A stretch of 64,000 bases of DNA from NCBI GenBank assembly GCA_033239005.1, contig BSQZ01000036.1, positions 4,298,001-4,362,000 on the forward strand. The letters are read 5' to 3'. Of the stretch, positions 1 through 13,039 are shown one piece after another. The notes beneath the pieces are model-generated. The model was not told where the DNA came from, ran no database searches, and worked only from the letters and a program-made list of their open reading frames with translations. This DNA comes from Lamellibrachia satsuma. Its lineage: Eukaryota; Annelida; Polychaeta; Sabellida; Siboglinidae. Numbering within the stretch: position 1 is the stretch's first letter; every line of letters starts with the position of its first letter. The translations under genes and the position numbers were made by a program.

Positions 1-3000
1 TCTGGCCCCACAGGGAATGCCGCAGCATGCTCCCAGTTCTCCAGTAACCTATGGAAACTGTTCTATTACTGCGCATACACCCAGTGGTTAATATCCTGTT
101 TTCGAGTCCACTGTGAACCTATTGATCCACTCCCCTTGTGGTGGGATAGGCCGAAATATGCAGGATGCCAAATATATCACAATTAACTGCAGACAATTAC
201 GCTTCCCTCACCTGACTGGGGGGTCCAGGGGTTAATTACAATATGTATTGTCAACACACTGGCCCACACATTGATATGGAGAAAATTTTATTCTTTCTTA
301 GAAAACAATCTGCATGTAGGTATCATGTAATCCTACTTAATTTTGTAGGTGTCATGTAATCTTCACAGATGTCCCCAGAACGTGACCAATAAACTGAACA
401 TACAACCATACCCAATGTCAACTGAAGGCACCCCAAACTGGACCCTTCCTCTTGCGAGATGACCATACTAGAATCAGTCTACTTCAGAAATTGATTCCGA
501 CACATTTATCGACACAACGTCTGATGAGATGGAGCAAAGTAAATTATCGAGGGCATACAGAATTACAATCTGCAAGCATCAGCAGAATTATAATCGTGTC
601 AATAAAACAGTGCTCGAGGTCAAAATAGCCTGTCTCGTCTAGTTTTTAGTTCAGGGTTCTTCCCAAAGGTTTTCCCACTGATTTTTATCTTAAGAATTAA
701 CTATGAAACAACTCCATCATAAAATAGCCTCCCTGGCACAGATAAATATTTCTATAAAAACAGAAATGAATATTCAGAGTACATAACTGTTTTATAAGCC
801 AAACAATGTAGATGGTGGAAAATGTGTCTGCTATGCATTTCTTATGTGTATCTGGGATGTAAAATATTGCCTGATACCAACAAACTCCACTAATGAACAA
901 ACCATGAGAACATTTGCATCATCCCAGCTGTTCGCAGGTTACAATGTACAGACAATTGTAGAAATTAATATGTGTGGATGCACTGTCCAATCCCTAGCCA
1001 TTCTGTAGAATAAAATGTTCCTGCGGCCTCCCTGTTTCACCGCCCCAACTCTCTTCGGTAGTCGGCCCGCCTCCATCTGCATCAAGTGCCTGCCCACATC
1101 ATCTGGCTTCTTACTATTCTTCCCGTTAAGCTCAACTATATCCCAATCTCTTCCCTCAAGTCAATCATGCTCCTTCTGTCCGTACTATTTGTTGCTGTAC
1201 TTCCCCAGACCCAGTTGTTCTGGCAAACTCAACAAAGAAACCTACAGCTAATTAAATAAATTGTCAGTGATTATGTAATGTTGAGATCACTAACTCCCCC
1301 GCATTGAAGACAGCATTATACGTAAATGAACACACACTCTGTAGACCCTGTGAATAATCTCGAACTGGAGATAATTACATTAGAATGATTATGTTTGCCT
1401 TAGGCTGAATTCACTATTGTTAAAAGTTGCATGACAGAAAAACGCCGCAAGAGAAAGGCGATACTAATATACATTTATAATAAAGGGCGTGAGAAAGTGT
1501 ACATATACCTGTAAGTGGACATGAAAACAAAAGTTAGAACCTAAGGGGCCTCAACCCCCACACTACTAGAATAATGGTGGGCAGACCAGGGCATGAAACC
1601 CGACCCTCATAATACATATAATATTCAATGTAAGCCTAAATATGATATTTCAGTTTGTATGTACAACATTAACAAGCCATGGAGATTGTGATTGTTGTTA
1701 GTTTATACAATAAGCTTGATTATACAGAACAAATCTTGACTTTTGTAGCTTAGGAATATAGTACCTGGCACAGGATAAATATACACTTCCAAATATATCA
1801 TAATATTTATGCCAGTGACTCACAGTTAGAGCTGGAGGTCTCTATCAATGAATCCACTCACATGTACATGAAACATCTGTGTTAACTCTAAACCTGGCTA
1901 AATCTCCCTCCCAAATTCATTTGGCACATCGGAAATCAGGTTTGTTGATGTTCAAATATGTAGTTTAATTAAAGAATTGACTTTGACCAGATCATTAGAT
2001 CAGGTAATTTGCGAAAATGTAAACAGCCTTATGTCATCATAGTATATACAGCTGGACCACTTTTGCCTTTCCCCACAAATTTTGACTGGATCTAATTTAA
2101 TAGTTTGTCTGAAGATTTCATCAAAACTAAATAACACACCTGCACAACAGAGCCAGCGTATGGTAATGGATACTAGATAGGTTTGATTTGTTGATAAATT
2201 ATTCTAAAACGAAACGGGCGAAACAATTAATTGAAGAAGGACCTTTAATTGAGAACAAGGTCTACACAAAAACAATCATTATCAAACAAAACCAATCCAT
2301 ATCTAACAAGGCAGGAGCACACGCATTTGATAAAAATCTACTTGCCGATAATTTAATGGCTACTTGTCTACTGACCATGTAGAGCTTGTAGCTTTGGAAA
2401 TGAATCTTGTTAAACTTGGTTAAATAATGAACATATGTTTACTTCTAACTACGCCAAGCTATGTGTGTGGTTCCTGTCTGTTATGACCATCTGTCAACAA
2501 TGAACACAAACACGTAACACTGTATGTCTGACACACGTTTCATCATACGTATGTAACATGCAACATTTCACAGACTACCTCCAACTACAAAACAATCAAA
2601 CTCCAACAACATTTACAAGCTCTACATGGTCAATAACTACATAAACCTTTCAGCATACATCCCACCTTCAATAAACGCCGAACCTTAATCCCAAATACTT
2701 ACAAACACGATATTAAATAATAAATCTCTCGCTCGTAGTACAGTGTGTCCCAGCAACAGTGTGTCCCAGCAACACTTTGTGAGACAATTCCAATGACAAA
2801 AGGACAGCATGCAAATGACACCAACCTTCTCAAATGGGAACATTCATTATTCAAGTGTGATTAATTAGGGTGTCTCTTTTATGTAATCCTCCCATTCTGT
2901 GTAATGCGATCCATCACTGCCAACCTCACAGCCTACACTGATACAAGATCAATTATCGTGTCTACACTGGTTTTTACTTGTAACTGTCATGTAGATATAT

Positions 3001-3840
3001 GCCAATTGTAAGTATTTATTGTTAGATGTCGTCAGTGACCTATGTACGTTTTTTTCTTCTTGTGACGGCAAATGTCCACTATTTTAATCATGATACAAGA
3101 TTTTTTTGTCATTTGTGAATTATAAAATGTTATATAAAATGTTTATGTTGCACAGTTTCAGCCTGATTGTGTTGAATGTGCACAATGTTAAAACCAGATT
3201 GCACACATTACTTAAAGCGAGACAAAATCATGGTTAGGAGGCAATGGACCAAGAAACTAACCATTTGCAACTACAAACAAGAATACCACATCAGAGGTTT
3301 TCTCAGAATTTTTCTGAAAGTAGGAGATTCTGGTCATGTCTCAATCTTACTGACGGCTGATATATTAACCAGCATGACCAATAAGAGCCTAGCAGTTCTA
3401 GGAACATGGCAAAGCTATGCTTCCACTGTGACGCATTCAGTGTTTTCGACAGAAATTGGAGAAGCAGAAGGATATACACAGAAGCAACACAAACTCTCAA
3501 TCAAGCAAGCTGCTAAGTCAGAATGGGATAAGTGGAGTAAACAAAGGCCAAAATATGTTCAATGAACCTAATCCGACTGCATATATTACTTAAACTATTA
3601 ATGCACCACAAATGTGCTAACCTGAACATGGGTGTACACTTTGACAGCCTTAGAAAGTTCAAACAGGTGATCGACACACACAGTCAAATTAACGGAGACA
3701 GCGGATCCTGTATTGATTGCCGTTGTGCCACAGAAAGGCCACATGTGATGGGATAACCTCACATTCTCTCTAACAACAGGACACGAAACCACTGCACTTG
3801 AAGGTTCCTCCTCAATTAGATTTTTTCTCTTCTCATTTTA
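1..3840. other. AT-rich region, no supported gene
   Basis: I see no recognisable protein family, RNA gene or transposon end here. Open frames are short (129 codons at most, at 3176-3565) and have no known motif. Near 2745-2775 a phrase with the core GTGTCCCAGCAACA is directly duplicated, which is the only local structure noticed. The stretch may be intergenic, intronic or very old repeat. Confidence 0.5.
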
Positions 3841-3844
3841 GAAT

Positions 3845-4690
3845 CCACTACGACATGCTAGCTCTAATATCCACCATGACATGCTGGCTCTAATATCCAC
3901 CACGACATGCTAGCTCTAGTATCCACCACGACATGCTAGCTCTAGTATCCACCATGACATGCTAGCTCTAGTATCCACCACGACATGCTAGCTCTAATAT
4001 CCACCACGACATGCTAGCTCTAATATCCACCACGACATGCTAGCTCTAATATCCACCACGACATGCTAGCTCTACTATCCACCACAACATGCTAGCTCTA
4101 GTATCCACCATGACATGCTAGCTCTAGTATCCACCACGACATGCTAGCTCTAGTATCCACCATGACATGCTAGCTCTAGTATCCACCACGACATGCTAGC
4201 TCTAATATCCACCACGTCATGCTAGCTCTAGTATCCACTAGGACATGCTAGCTCTAGTATCCACAACGACATGTTAGCTCTAGTATCCAACTTGACATGC
4301 TAGCTCTAGTATCCACTATGACATGCTAGCTCTAGTATCCACTACGACATGCTAGCTCTAGTATCTACCTCAACATACTAGCTGTAGTATCCACTAAGAC
4401 ATGCTAGCTCTAGTATCAACTAAGACATGCTAGCTCTAGTATCCACTAAGACATGCTAGCTCTAGTATCCACTAAGATATGCTAGCTCTAGTATCCACTA
4501 AGACATGCTGGCTCTAGTATCCACTACGACATGCTAGCTCTAGTATCCACCTCAACATACTAGCTCTAGTATCCACTACTACATGCTAGCTCTAGTATCC
4601 ACTATGACATGCTAGCTCTAGTATCCACTACAACATACTAGCTCTAGTATCCACTACAACATGCTAGCTCTAGTATACACATGCTAGCTC
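3845..4690. repeat. 26-bp satellite, about 32 copies
   Basis: A tandem array with a 26-bp period (for example CATGCTAG motifs at 3854 and 3880). Each unit reads roughly CATGCTAGCTCTARTATCC plus an ACCACGA-like spacer. The palindromes GCTAGC and CATG recur in nearly every unit. Units differ mainly at one A/G site and in the spacer (CCACGA, CCATGA, CTAAGA, CTCAAC), so the array is diverged but regular. It ends in a shortened unit near 4680. No coding role is suggested. Confidence 0.95.
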
Positions 4691-6892
4691 ATTTCCACAA
4701 ATTTGTTATTTAGTTTTGCAGAAATCATCGGACAAACTACTCGATTATTTTGAATGTCAATTCTTTCGATAACTTTCAGAAAATAGGCATACACTTTTTA
4801 TTAAACAGCCTACACAACTTAAATTATTCACACACTATTTATCTGAATATCGCTGAACCTAATTTGTGATGAGTTAAATCAAGTGAGGAGGGATTTAATA
4901 TTTCTGAATGCTATAGAGATGCCTTCATATGAAACAAAATGTTTCCCGCTGTCCTAACTCTAACAGGGAGTGTGTCCCAAAGAGTTGGTGTGGCAACCAA
5001 GAAAATTCTTGTTCCCATGCCTGTTTCAACTCTGGGAACAAAAAGTAGATCAGAAATAGATGGTAATAAAATTAAAAAAAAATTTTAAATATTAAACAGA
5101 TCAAAGCTTTCTGGGTTTTCTTACAGTGAATGTAAATATGCTGTATACTATGGACCGTTATGTTATACGATGTTTACTGCAAACTCCTGGTTAGTATCCA
5201 ACATGGTGAAAAAAATAAATTGGCTACAATTTATGTGCTTATTTGTCTGTCTAGGAATAGGAAGCTAGAAATACTTGTCCTTCAAATGGGCCACTAAAAG
5301 CCCTAGTTCGACTCTGCGAGATTCTCTACCCCAGGGAAAACAAAGATCCCCTGTTGAGGTAAATGCACAGTTACAATGGTTGGTAACGTTGCTGCATACT
5401 GTAACATTGAATATCTAATCATCATAACTGGCTATGCAAATTATCAGTTTGTATTAAATTCCATAATTTGTTTTGCAAAACTATAAACACCTCGGACATA
5501 TCTGACACACCAGTATTATACTGTATGCCAATGTAAAGTACAACTTATATAATGCAAACCAAATGATTAGTATAAATTAGTCAACAATAATTACATGTTT
5601 GGTGCTTGGTGCAGTGTGACACCACTCCTTGGCAGCTGTTTATTCTCAGTCCCATCAAATAGCTGGTGTTTATCTGAAATGGACTCTGACCGAGAGCTCC
5701 ACCCTTCTCTTCATAATGACCCATTCCACCTTCACACCCCACATTTGCAACAATCTAAATGTGCTCGTTTTAAAACTGAAATACAAACAATTTTAAGTTT
5801 TTGCCAAAGAGCTGCATTATATGATATCACAGGTATATATGATATCACAGGTATATATCAAGGGAAATTATGATAATCTTAAATATATAATAACACCTGC
5901 ATAAACACACTACTTCAAACTCAAGGCCATACCAAATAGGCATATACACACACACATACACACACACATATATATATATATATTATATCTACTGTATAAA
6001 AATCAATCATTTATTTTTATAAAAGTTGATGGTAAATGTTTGAATACATGAGTACTAAAATATACATAATATTTTAATTTAGAATAAAAAATATAAGCCA
6101 TACATATATCACTGATCAATTGTTTATACTACATAATTACACATCACTAAACATATATTATGTTTACTGACATGTCTGTACAGTTGTAAACTAGAGCAGC
6201 ATATCATGTTTTACATGGTAAATATCAAAATGTTCATTGGAAAGAAGTTTGACAGTATTACAAATGTTGGTATTTTGGGTTTTTGCCATTATATGAATAG
6301 TCATGGAAGAATAAAGTTGACATACATGTTATATATAATTTTGCATAGTAAGCACACAGCAAATGCCAAAACAGCATAGAGTGGTTGCTCCCCCATAGGA
6401 GATGTCTAAAAACACATCCAAGAGCACACAGCAGCCAAAAATCAATAGGGTCATAAAACTGAACGTTAGTCTTTGTGGCTGTCACAAAACAGGTTCTGGA
6501 GCCACACTGGCATCTGTTATTGAACCATTTCCCATCAACGAAACCGAACCAACACACTTCCTACATCTTGACTGCCCCATTACATGGCTCATCGAATGTT
6601 AATGGGTTACTAATAGCTACTGGTAAGTCACAGAATGCATGTATAATTATATATAATAATAATAAAATAATAATTAGCAAACTAATGCATCTAAATCAAA
6701 GGAAACCAGAGCTCAAAGTCGCATCAGAAATTAAGTGTTAGGGATTATCGAAATCAATATAAAATATACAGCAGTCTCCATCTTACTAGGCCACCCATCC
6801 ATGTCAAAACAATAATAAATAAAACAAGATATTTATTTAACACCATAATCACCTAGAGCGCTCTATGGCACTGTACAATAGTCTAAAAAATA

Positions 6893-6898
<6 letters not shown>

Positions 6899-6931
<33 letters not shown>
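6899..6931. repeat. (TA)n microsatellite
   Basis: About 16 uninterrupted TA dinucleotides. Confidence 0.95.
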
Positions 6932-6935
<4 letters not shown>

Positions 6936-7343
6936 ATAAAAACAATAATATAACCAACTGAAAGTATACATGGAATTAAATAACTAAAATAATAAATAAA
7001 ATTAAGGACAATGCGACACAGAAAGTATACATAGAATTAATAATAATAAATACAATAAATTAATGGCAAAACAACTAAAAGTATATATATGGAATGAAAT
7101 AAATAAAATAATAAATTTTATTAAAGCATACACGGATTTAAACAATGGGAAAGTCTATTTTCTGCAGGCAAGGTGGCCCCTGGTTAGAGGGACTTTACAA
7201 GAAGGGACCAGTATAAGCACATAAGCATGTGTGCATCTGCACAAATGACATTCATAAGGGTCATGAACATGCCAGCTCTGCCAGGTGTCCAGCAGCCACC
7301 ATTTCGGAGGTGACCTCCGCATTGCCACTGTCTAAATATGCAT

Positions 7344-7344
<1 letters not shown>

Positions 7345-7374
<30 letters not shown>

Positions 7375-7375
7375 C
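7345..7375. repeat. (GCAC)n microsatellite
   Basis: About seven GCAC tetranucleotides. The same tetranucleotide recurs at 19.08, 23.94 and 35.91 kb in the same orientation. Confidence 0.9.
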
Positions 7376-9904
7376 ACATCTTTCATAAATACACACATTA
7401 TTATTATATATAAATAATATATATATTCATTTTATGCATGTGGCCACACTAGATGCATGCATGCACACACACTAATTGGGCTGTACTTTTCTTCATGCGT
7501 GTGCAACCAACACGCTCTATGACCAGATGCCGAGGTTGATTTGTTCGCGCCCATGGCATGTTTATACTAGATATATATTTTTTATTTATGCAATTTAAGT
7601 AAAGTGCCCAAGAGCATTTTATTTTAAGTGGATTCAGGCGCTATATAAATTCCTGTTATTATCACGTAATTGAGCTTCGCTCAGTGAGTCCCAATACACT
7701 CCCACCCCCATACTGTTAACCCCAATAGCCTACCTTCTGAGTGGCAGTGGAGGGGGGCGTCTCAGACTACCCCTGGCCCTCTCCACACTGTACCCCTGTC
7801 TTGTCCTCACCCCTCTCTCAGATGTCCCTGTAGGGAAGATGCAAACATTCCATCAGAAAAAGCTCAAGTCTGCCTTTTCCTACACAATGACAGCATCCAC
7901 CTGTGTTATATGCCCATGACGTTACTGTGCAGAGATTGTAAAGTATGTGTCACTGGGACGGTAGGACCCCCACCAAATTACACACACATAACCACAAATG
8001 TTTGGTCCATTACTGTGATATACCTGGGAGACAGTACAAATTAGTGTTGTTTGATATAATAATAATATATTTATTTTAATTTTGTTTGGCATATCCAAAA
8101 TTGCTTGTGATGATTCATAACATATGGTGACACAAAACATACACAAAACAGTGCTTTTCCAGCACAATAACAAAAACTCATAATGGTCACTGCTTCAATA
8201 ATGTCTTCAGATTTTCTCAAATTACCCTCCCACTATGCAGGACACAAGGCAACCCATACCTGAAACTGACTATGATCACTGATTCAAAGATAATATTATG
8301 TCCCCCCCAATGTTATCATGGATTTACTGCTAGTTCAGCAGCAGTTTTGTTAGCAGGTTGCACCTTACTAGTTAAATATACAAATATACCTGATTTTGTT
8401 TGAAAATAACAAAATGGCAACCTCACAACAAGAAGCAAATGTTTGGCCAAAACTAGTCGCAAACAGAAATGACTAAATAAAAAAACACACTGTATAGCTA
8501 AAAAAGAATAAATAATCGATAATAAAATAAATTAATAACAGTGATGGCCGAATTAGTATAAAGTATTTTCAATGTGAGTCATCATTTCGTAATAATGAGG
8601 TAGGTGGAATTTAATTTATTATTGATAATCACGACTTTACGTGGGTGTGTCCCTTCTGCTCTCGGACTTGATTCTTGGAGAAAAAATGGCAAACCAAGGC
8701 ATACCAAATGGAAAGTCCTATATGGATTTACTACGCCGCTGAATGGCTTTGGACTGATATATTGATATACTGGGCAAGTAGTAGATTCAAGTCCCAGTGG
8801 GTACAGAGGAAATTAGTTATTCATTATTCATTGCCTTCTGTTTACAAAGATCTGAAAATATCACCATGGTAATATCAAATAACATGCACATTTAAGAATG
8901 ACAAATTATTTTCCAAACCATTATATAATTACAAATTTAATCACAGAATCTCTGAACAATATCAACCCATCAATAGTATCATGGTGTATGTAATATAATG
9001 TACATACTGCATGATTGTTTGTGACTATTCAAATGTGTATAATTATGATGTAGGTTTGTGTTATAATTTACAGAAGTGGTTGTATAATGTAGTGATACAA
9101 TAATATTATTAGTCACTAGCTTCTGCTTAGTGTGCGGCTAAATTCACAACCGCATGTTACTACATTTATGAGAGGACCGATTAACAACTTGATGCTGCCA
9201 TTAAATTACTGGCAAGAACTGCAATGGGTCTCTGTAACCATTAGGATAGTATATTCTTCACATACAGAAGTATTTAATGGATCACTGCACCTGCTATGTG
9301 TTCTTAAGTTTTCCCGACAGAAATCAGAAAATTATTGACCTTTCTTAGAAAGCCTCCAGCTACAAATAAATTCTCTAATCACAGTGAAAAATAGTATAAT
9401 ATTTTATTAATAAATAATTAATAATATTTTTGTGTTATATAATATATGTTTATATCAAATTGACATATGAAGCACCAGTCTTCTTTAAGTTAATGTTGTT
9501 CTTCATTATAAGTACCTCCTCCTGTTAACTAAACTTTATTCAACTTTTAGTCTACAATCAGTATGTACATGAAATTATAAAAGAAACTGTGCAATTACAC
9601 TTATATATTCCAATTGTAGTACAACTGTCAGCCTATTATGATAATGTGTATGTTGTGTGTGTCAGGAATGCCACCCCAACAATAAAACAAAGCATTCAAT
9701 TTCTGCAGCGCCCTTCCAACATCCACTGCTCAGGGTGTGTTACACTTTGTCCTTGACAAGACACAGTTACACAGACACATCTATTGAAATACCCAACCAT
9801 ACTGTCACTGCTGTCTTAAAACTGTTCATTCTTTTAACTCCATAACTGGAATTCTAACATTGCCTATTGCCATTTGCTACATACTCATTTATTAGTTCAG
9901 CTGA

Positions 9905-10020
9905 GTGAACTGAGGCAAAAATTGCTCAAGCTTCGAAACGGCTGCAGGTGGACTCAAACCTTGGTCATTTCAACTGACAACCAGGCACTCTAACTAACGT
10001 ACCCACAACACCATAACGCA
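9905..10020 (-). mobile_element. tRNA-derived SINE copy (head region)
   Basis: On the minus strand this reads as a tRNA-like head. An A-box-like segment (GTTAGTTAGAGTGCCTGG, 9981-9998) is followed about 35 bases later by a B-box-like GGTTTGAGTCC (about 9951-9961). It closely resembles the segment at 10,262-10,357, including the sequence just after the B box (CAACCTGC versus CACCTGCAG), which argues for a dispersed SINE family rather than a tRNA gene. No acceptor stem closes it. The family is unnamed. Confidence 0.6.
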
Positions 10021-10261
10021 AGGGAGTAATTAACTTGCTAATCCTGCATCGTTTCATTGAGCAGGTATTTGGTAAAGCCATAAATGTATTACTTAGTTAT
10101 CACTATAATATCAACCTACATATCTTTTCACATTGCTTGAATAATGACTTAGCCATTGCATATACACTGTACATTGGTTGCAGCTCCCTGGCTGTTACAA
10201 GGCATCTATATGGTAACACACTTAGATACTAACAGTTGGAATAAGATGCAAATGCACGAAA

Positions 10262-10357
10262 TTGCCAAAATTTCAAAATGGAAGCAGGTTGACTCGAATC
10301 CTGGTGCTCTCGAGTGACTGTCCAGCACTCTGACCACAGAGTTACTGCGCCCTGCCA
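10262..10357 (-). mobile_element. tRNA-derived SINE copy (head region)
   Basis: The minus strand carries GTGGTCAGAGTGCTGGA (A box, about 10,321-10,337) and GGATTCGAGTC (B box, about 10,291-10,301), spaced as in a tRNA with a short D-to-T arm distance. The same layout lies about 350 bp away at 9,905-10,020 on the same strand. A bona fide tRNA is unlikely because no paired acceptor stem is visible. A SINE derived from a tRNA is the simpler reading. Confidence 0.65.
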
Positions 10358-10369
10358 TATTGTATTATA

Positions 10370-11222
10370 GACATTATGACAACATCAATTGGATTGATAC
10401 AGGTCAAACAACAACAAACATAAATGGTGACAACCAAAATGGTGACAAGTGTAGTCCAGTAAAAAAACGTCATAAGTCAAAAACGGCTACAACTATTACA
10501 ACTGCTGTCTGTTCTGTGCAACTGTATGTGTGTATATATATATATACAGGGTTTTTTAAGGCATTTCACATGGGCAATTTGCCCGTGTGAAAACCCTCCA
10601 TGCCTGTGTGAAATACAAAAGTAAATTAAAAAAATGTTTGGCTGTGTATATATGCGTATTAATGCATCTGATATATATATATATATAAATTTATAAACAT
10701 ATGTGATATGTACAAGCAGCACAGTCCATTAATTGAATATAAATCAATAAATGTGCCATTTTTTGCATTTATAATTAAATGCGAGACCGAGTATCAGGTG
10801 CAAGTCAAGTATCAAACTAGTCAACGAAATACATGCCACAAAATTAAAAGGCACAATGCCTATGCTATGGCCTATGGCGACAATATCAATGACAATCCGT
10901 CAATGATAATCAATATACTAATGTCACTACATTCATTTGTTGTGTCAACAATTTTGAAGCACCACTGCGGTTGCAAACTTACACATATCTAGTTTTGTAA
11001 ATATTTATACCATAATTATGAGGCTTATAATGAGAGTATGTTGCCCGGATGGGTTAACGCTGTCGTGGGCGGTGGGTTAACAATATCGCCGTTGCGTTGA
11101 CGTTGTGACTGATTTGTCACCGTTTTTGGGTGTTGCCGCTTTGACCACAATTGTCGCCGTTTTGGTTTATTACCATTTATATTCTGGCAATGGTGGTAAT
11201 ATTGTACCGTAGTAAAGTTTGA
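10370..11222. mobile_element. Possible inverted-repeat element (about 0.85 kb)
   Basis: The segment at about 10,420-10,490 resembles the reverse complement of about 11,112-11,180. Both contain ATAAATGG, a CCAAAAYGGYGACAA phrase, a GTGGTC/GTAGTC phrase and AAAAACGG, in the same order, with roughly 80% identity over the first 38 bases. The inside has no protein. A small hairpin (TTTCACATGGGCAA facing TTGCCCGTGTGAAA, about 10,565-10,593) lies within. No target-site duplication was found, so the ends are approximate. Confidence 0.4.
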
Positions 11223-11704
11223 CATTTGAAGACATACCTTTGTAAAAACGCTAGCGTTATCCTATCCCGTGCCCTCGGCGGATCTCTTGGCATCTTCTAA
11301 GTTCTGTCAACAACGTGCATCCATTTTAGCATCCCACGCTAGCGCCATCTGGAGATTAGTGCGCTGCTCTGAGCCGGTCGCCATCTGGCGAACAGTTAGG
11401 AACTGCTTGTCTCCATTACGGGAAGACCATTACCGTAAATACTCTATTTGTAGCCGCGGCTTCAATTAGTGTGTAGCCGAATTGATGACGATGACGGCAA
11501 AGTTGGGGTGCGGCTTTAAATACAGTAATTTGAGGAACAAATTGTGAAACTTGGCTCATTGGGTTGTCGGTAGTAACGGCTATTAGTGCGGTAAATAACG
11601 GTTTATAATCAGTAAAAAACGAAGTCGGATGCATCAATAAAACTAAATAATAATTTTATTTTAAAAAATCATGTGCTTAACTATTTCCCATCTCTAATCA
11701 TAAG

Positions 11705-12464
11705 TTCCCCCCCGCTCTCTCTCTATCTCTCAGTTCCTTTTGTATATTCTATATAATCTCTGTATATTTTCCTCTCCTCAACTGTTTTGTCTGGTACTAT
11801 GTAGATGTCCCTACGCATTTCAATCCTGGCATTTCTAAATAATTTTGCTTTGCTTAACACTGTCATTTGAGCTTGTGCATCATTACATTTCAGTAGCACT
11901 GGCCTTGGCTCATTGCCTGTGCCAGGCCTAGTTATTTCCTCTATTTTGGCTTCTTTCACTCCGAGCTATTCTAGGATTAAATTCTCAAATACTTCTTTAT
12001 CATTTGTTCCTTCTAAGTTATCTTGTAGAGGATAACATTGTTCTGTCTCTTTTCTTTTTTCTTCTATTCCTCTTTCATATCATCAAGTTTCATGTCAGTA
12101 ACCGTGTCCATGGTGCTTTTGACTTCTCATATTTTCTCACTTACCTGCTCTACTGATTCCTTTACTGTACCCACTTCTGTCTCTGTTTTGTTTACGGATC
12201 TTGACATGTTTTCTACTGTTTTTTCAACTTCCATTAGTCTTTCGTTTTGATTGGTTAGTCCTAACATCATTGAAACATCTTAATGTTATTCCTACTGTTA
12301 GTTGGCATTTGCTACAGACGTACATCAAATTATTATCCTTTGAGTTTACTGCTGCCATGCACTCTGATTCTGTCATTTTGGGTTTCAGGCATTTGCGTTG
12401 GGTCCATAGACCGCACCACTGGCCTTCTTCTCCTACCTTGGATTCACATATAGACATTTTGTAA
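11705..12464 (-). pseudogene. LINE ORF1 remnant (zinc-binding / coiled coil / RRM-like)
   Basis: Minus-strand frames read in order as a LINE first protein. The N-terminal piece (12,457-12,224) has paired cysteines (CGLW..RKC and VCSKC). A middle region rich in V, E, K and T (about 12,240-12,040) looks like a coiled coil but is broken by frame changes. The C-terminal piece (11,959-11,723) has the phrase EPRPVLLKC followed by KIYRD, as in the RRM-like (Transposase_22 type) domain of LINE ORF1 proteins. The family role is RNA binding and chaperoning in the retrotransposition particle. No ORF2 follows directly. Stops and frameshifts make it a dead copy. Confidence 0.6.
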
Positions 12465-13039
12465 TCTGCCTCACCCTATGTTTAAATTATTTCCTTTAGT
12501 GCTGTCATAGACACATAGTACTAATAATTATTACTATATAATAAATATGATATATAGTGCTCTACGTGCTCGTGTTCAGAAGGGGTCGTATTGGTGCTTG
12601 TGCAATGAGAGGATCCGACTTGTCGTTCCCAGGGCGACTCCGCGGGATGCAGGAAACGCCCGTGAAAAGCCTAATTAGTAAAATAATTGGAAGGAAGTAC
12701 AAACTAACATTAATTTCTCAACAATACCTCAATATACGATGTCCAACACTGATATACAGTAAAACATATGTAAGTGTATGTGTAAATTGATATCTTAGCA
12801 TAAATTTATGGAGACAATTTGGAACCAATCTGAACCATGCGCCACCTAGTGATGGTAACAATGTTACTGTTTTGTGGAGATTTGGAAAAAGGAAGAACTG
12901 CCCGATGACTGGATGCACCAATGAAAGGGAATGTTCTCTAAGATCACCATTAAACAATATACATGATTCTCCGCACAGAACAAGTATGATTTAGAAAAGG
13001 GAGAGGAACAGCTAAACACATCTCCACTTTGCGGAGCAT

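Larger units (their letters stand above)
4691..9900. other. AT-rich region without supported genes
   Basis: Mostly AT-rich non-coding sequence. It has a short duplicated phrase at 5818-5860 (GATATCACAGGTATAT twice), a degenerate repeat of about 60 bp recurring three times at 6956-7110 (core AAAGTATACAT), and two microsatellites listed separately. A phrase with a tRNA B-box look (AGTTCGACTCT, about 5305) and another at 8782-8792 (GATTCAAGTCC) could be worn SINE heads, but no convincing A box precedes either. Confidence 0.45.

Noticed and set aside
3176..3565. 129-codon plus-strand frame
   Set aside because: No recognisable domain, no codon or composition signal, no splice or promoter context; kept only as a remark.
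3845..4690. CRISPR-like regular repeats
   Set aside because: Continuous tandem units without unique spacers, in a eukaryotic context.
9905..10357. tRNA genes
   Set aside because: A and B boxes are present, but no paired acceptor stem, and two similar copies share flanking sequence; SINEs fit better.
11410..11640. Terminal repeat of a DNA transposon (GCCGCACCCCAACTTTGCCG phrase)
   Set aside because: Looks transposon-like, but no inverted partner or target duplication was found in the window.
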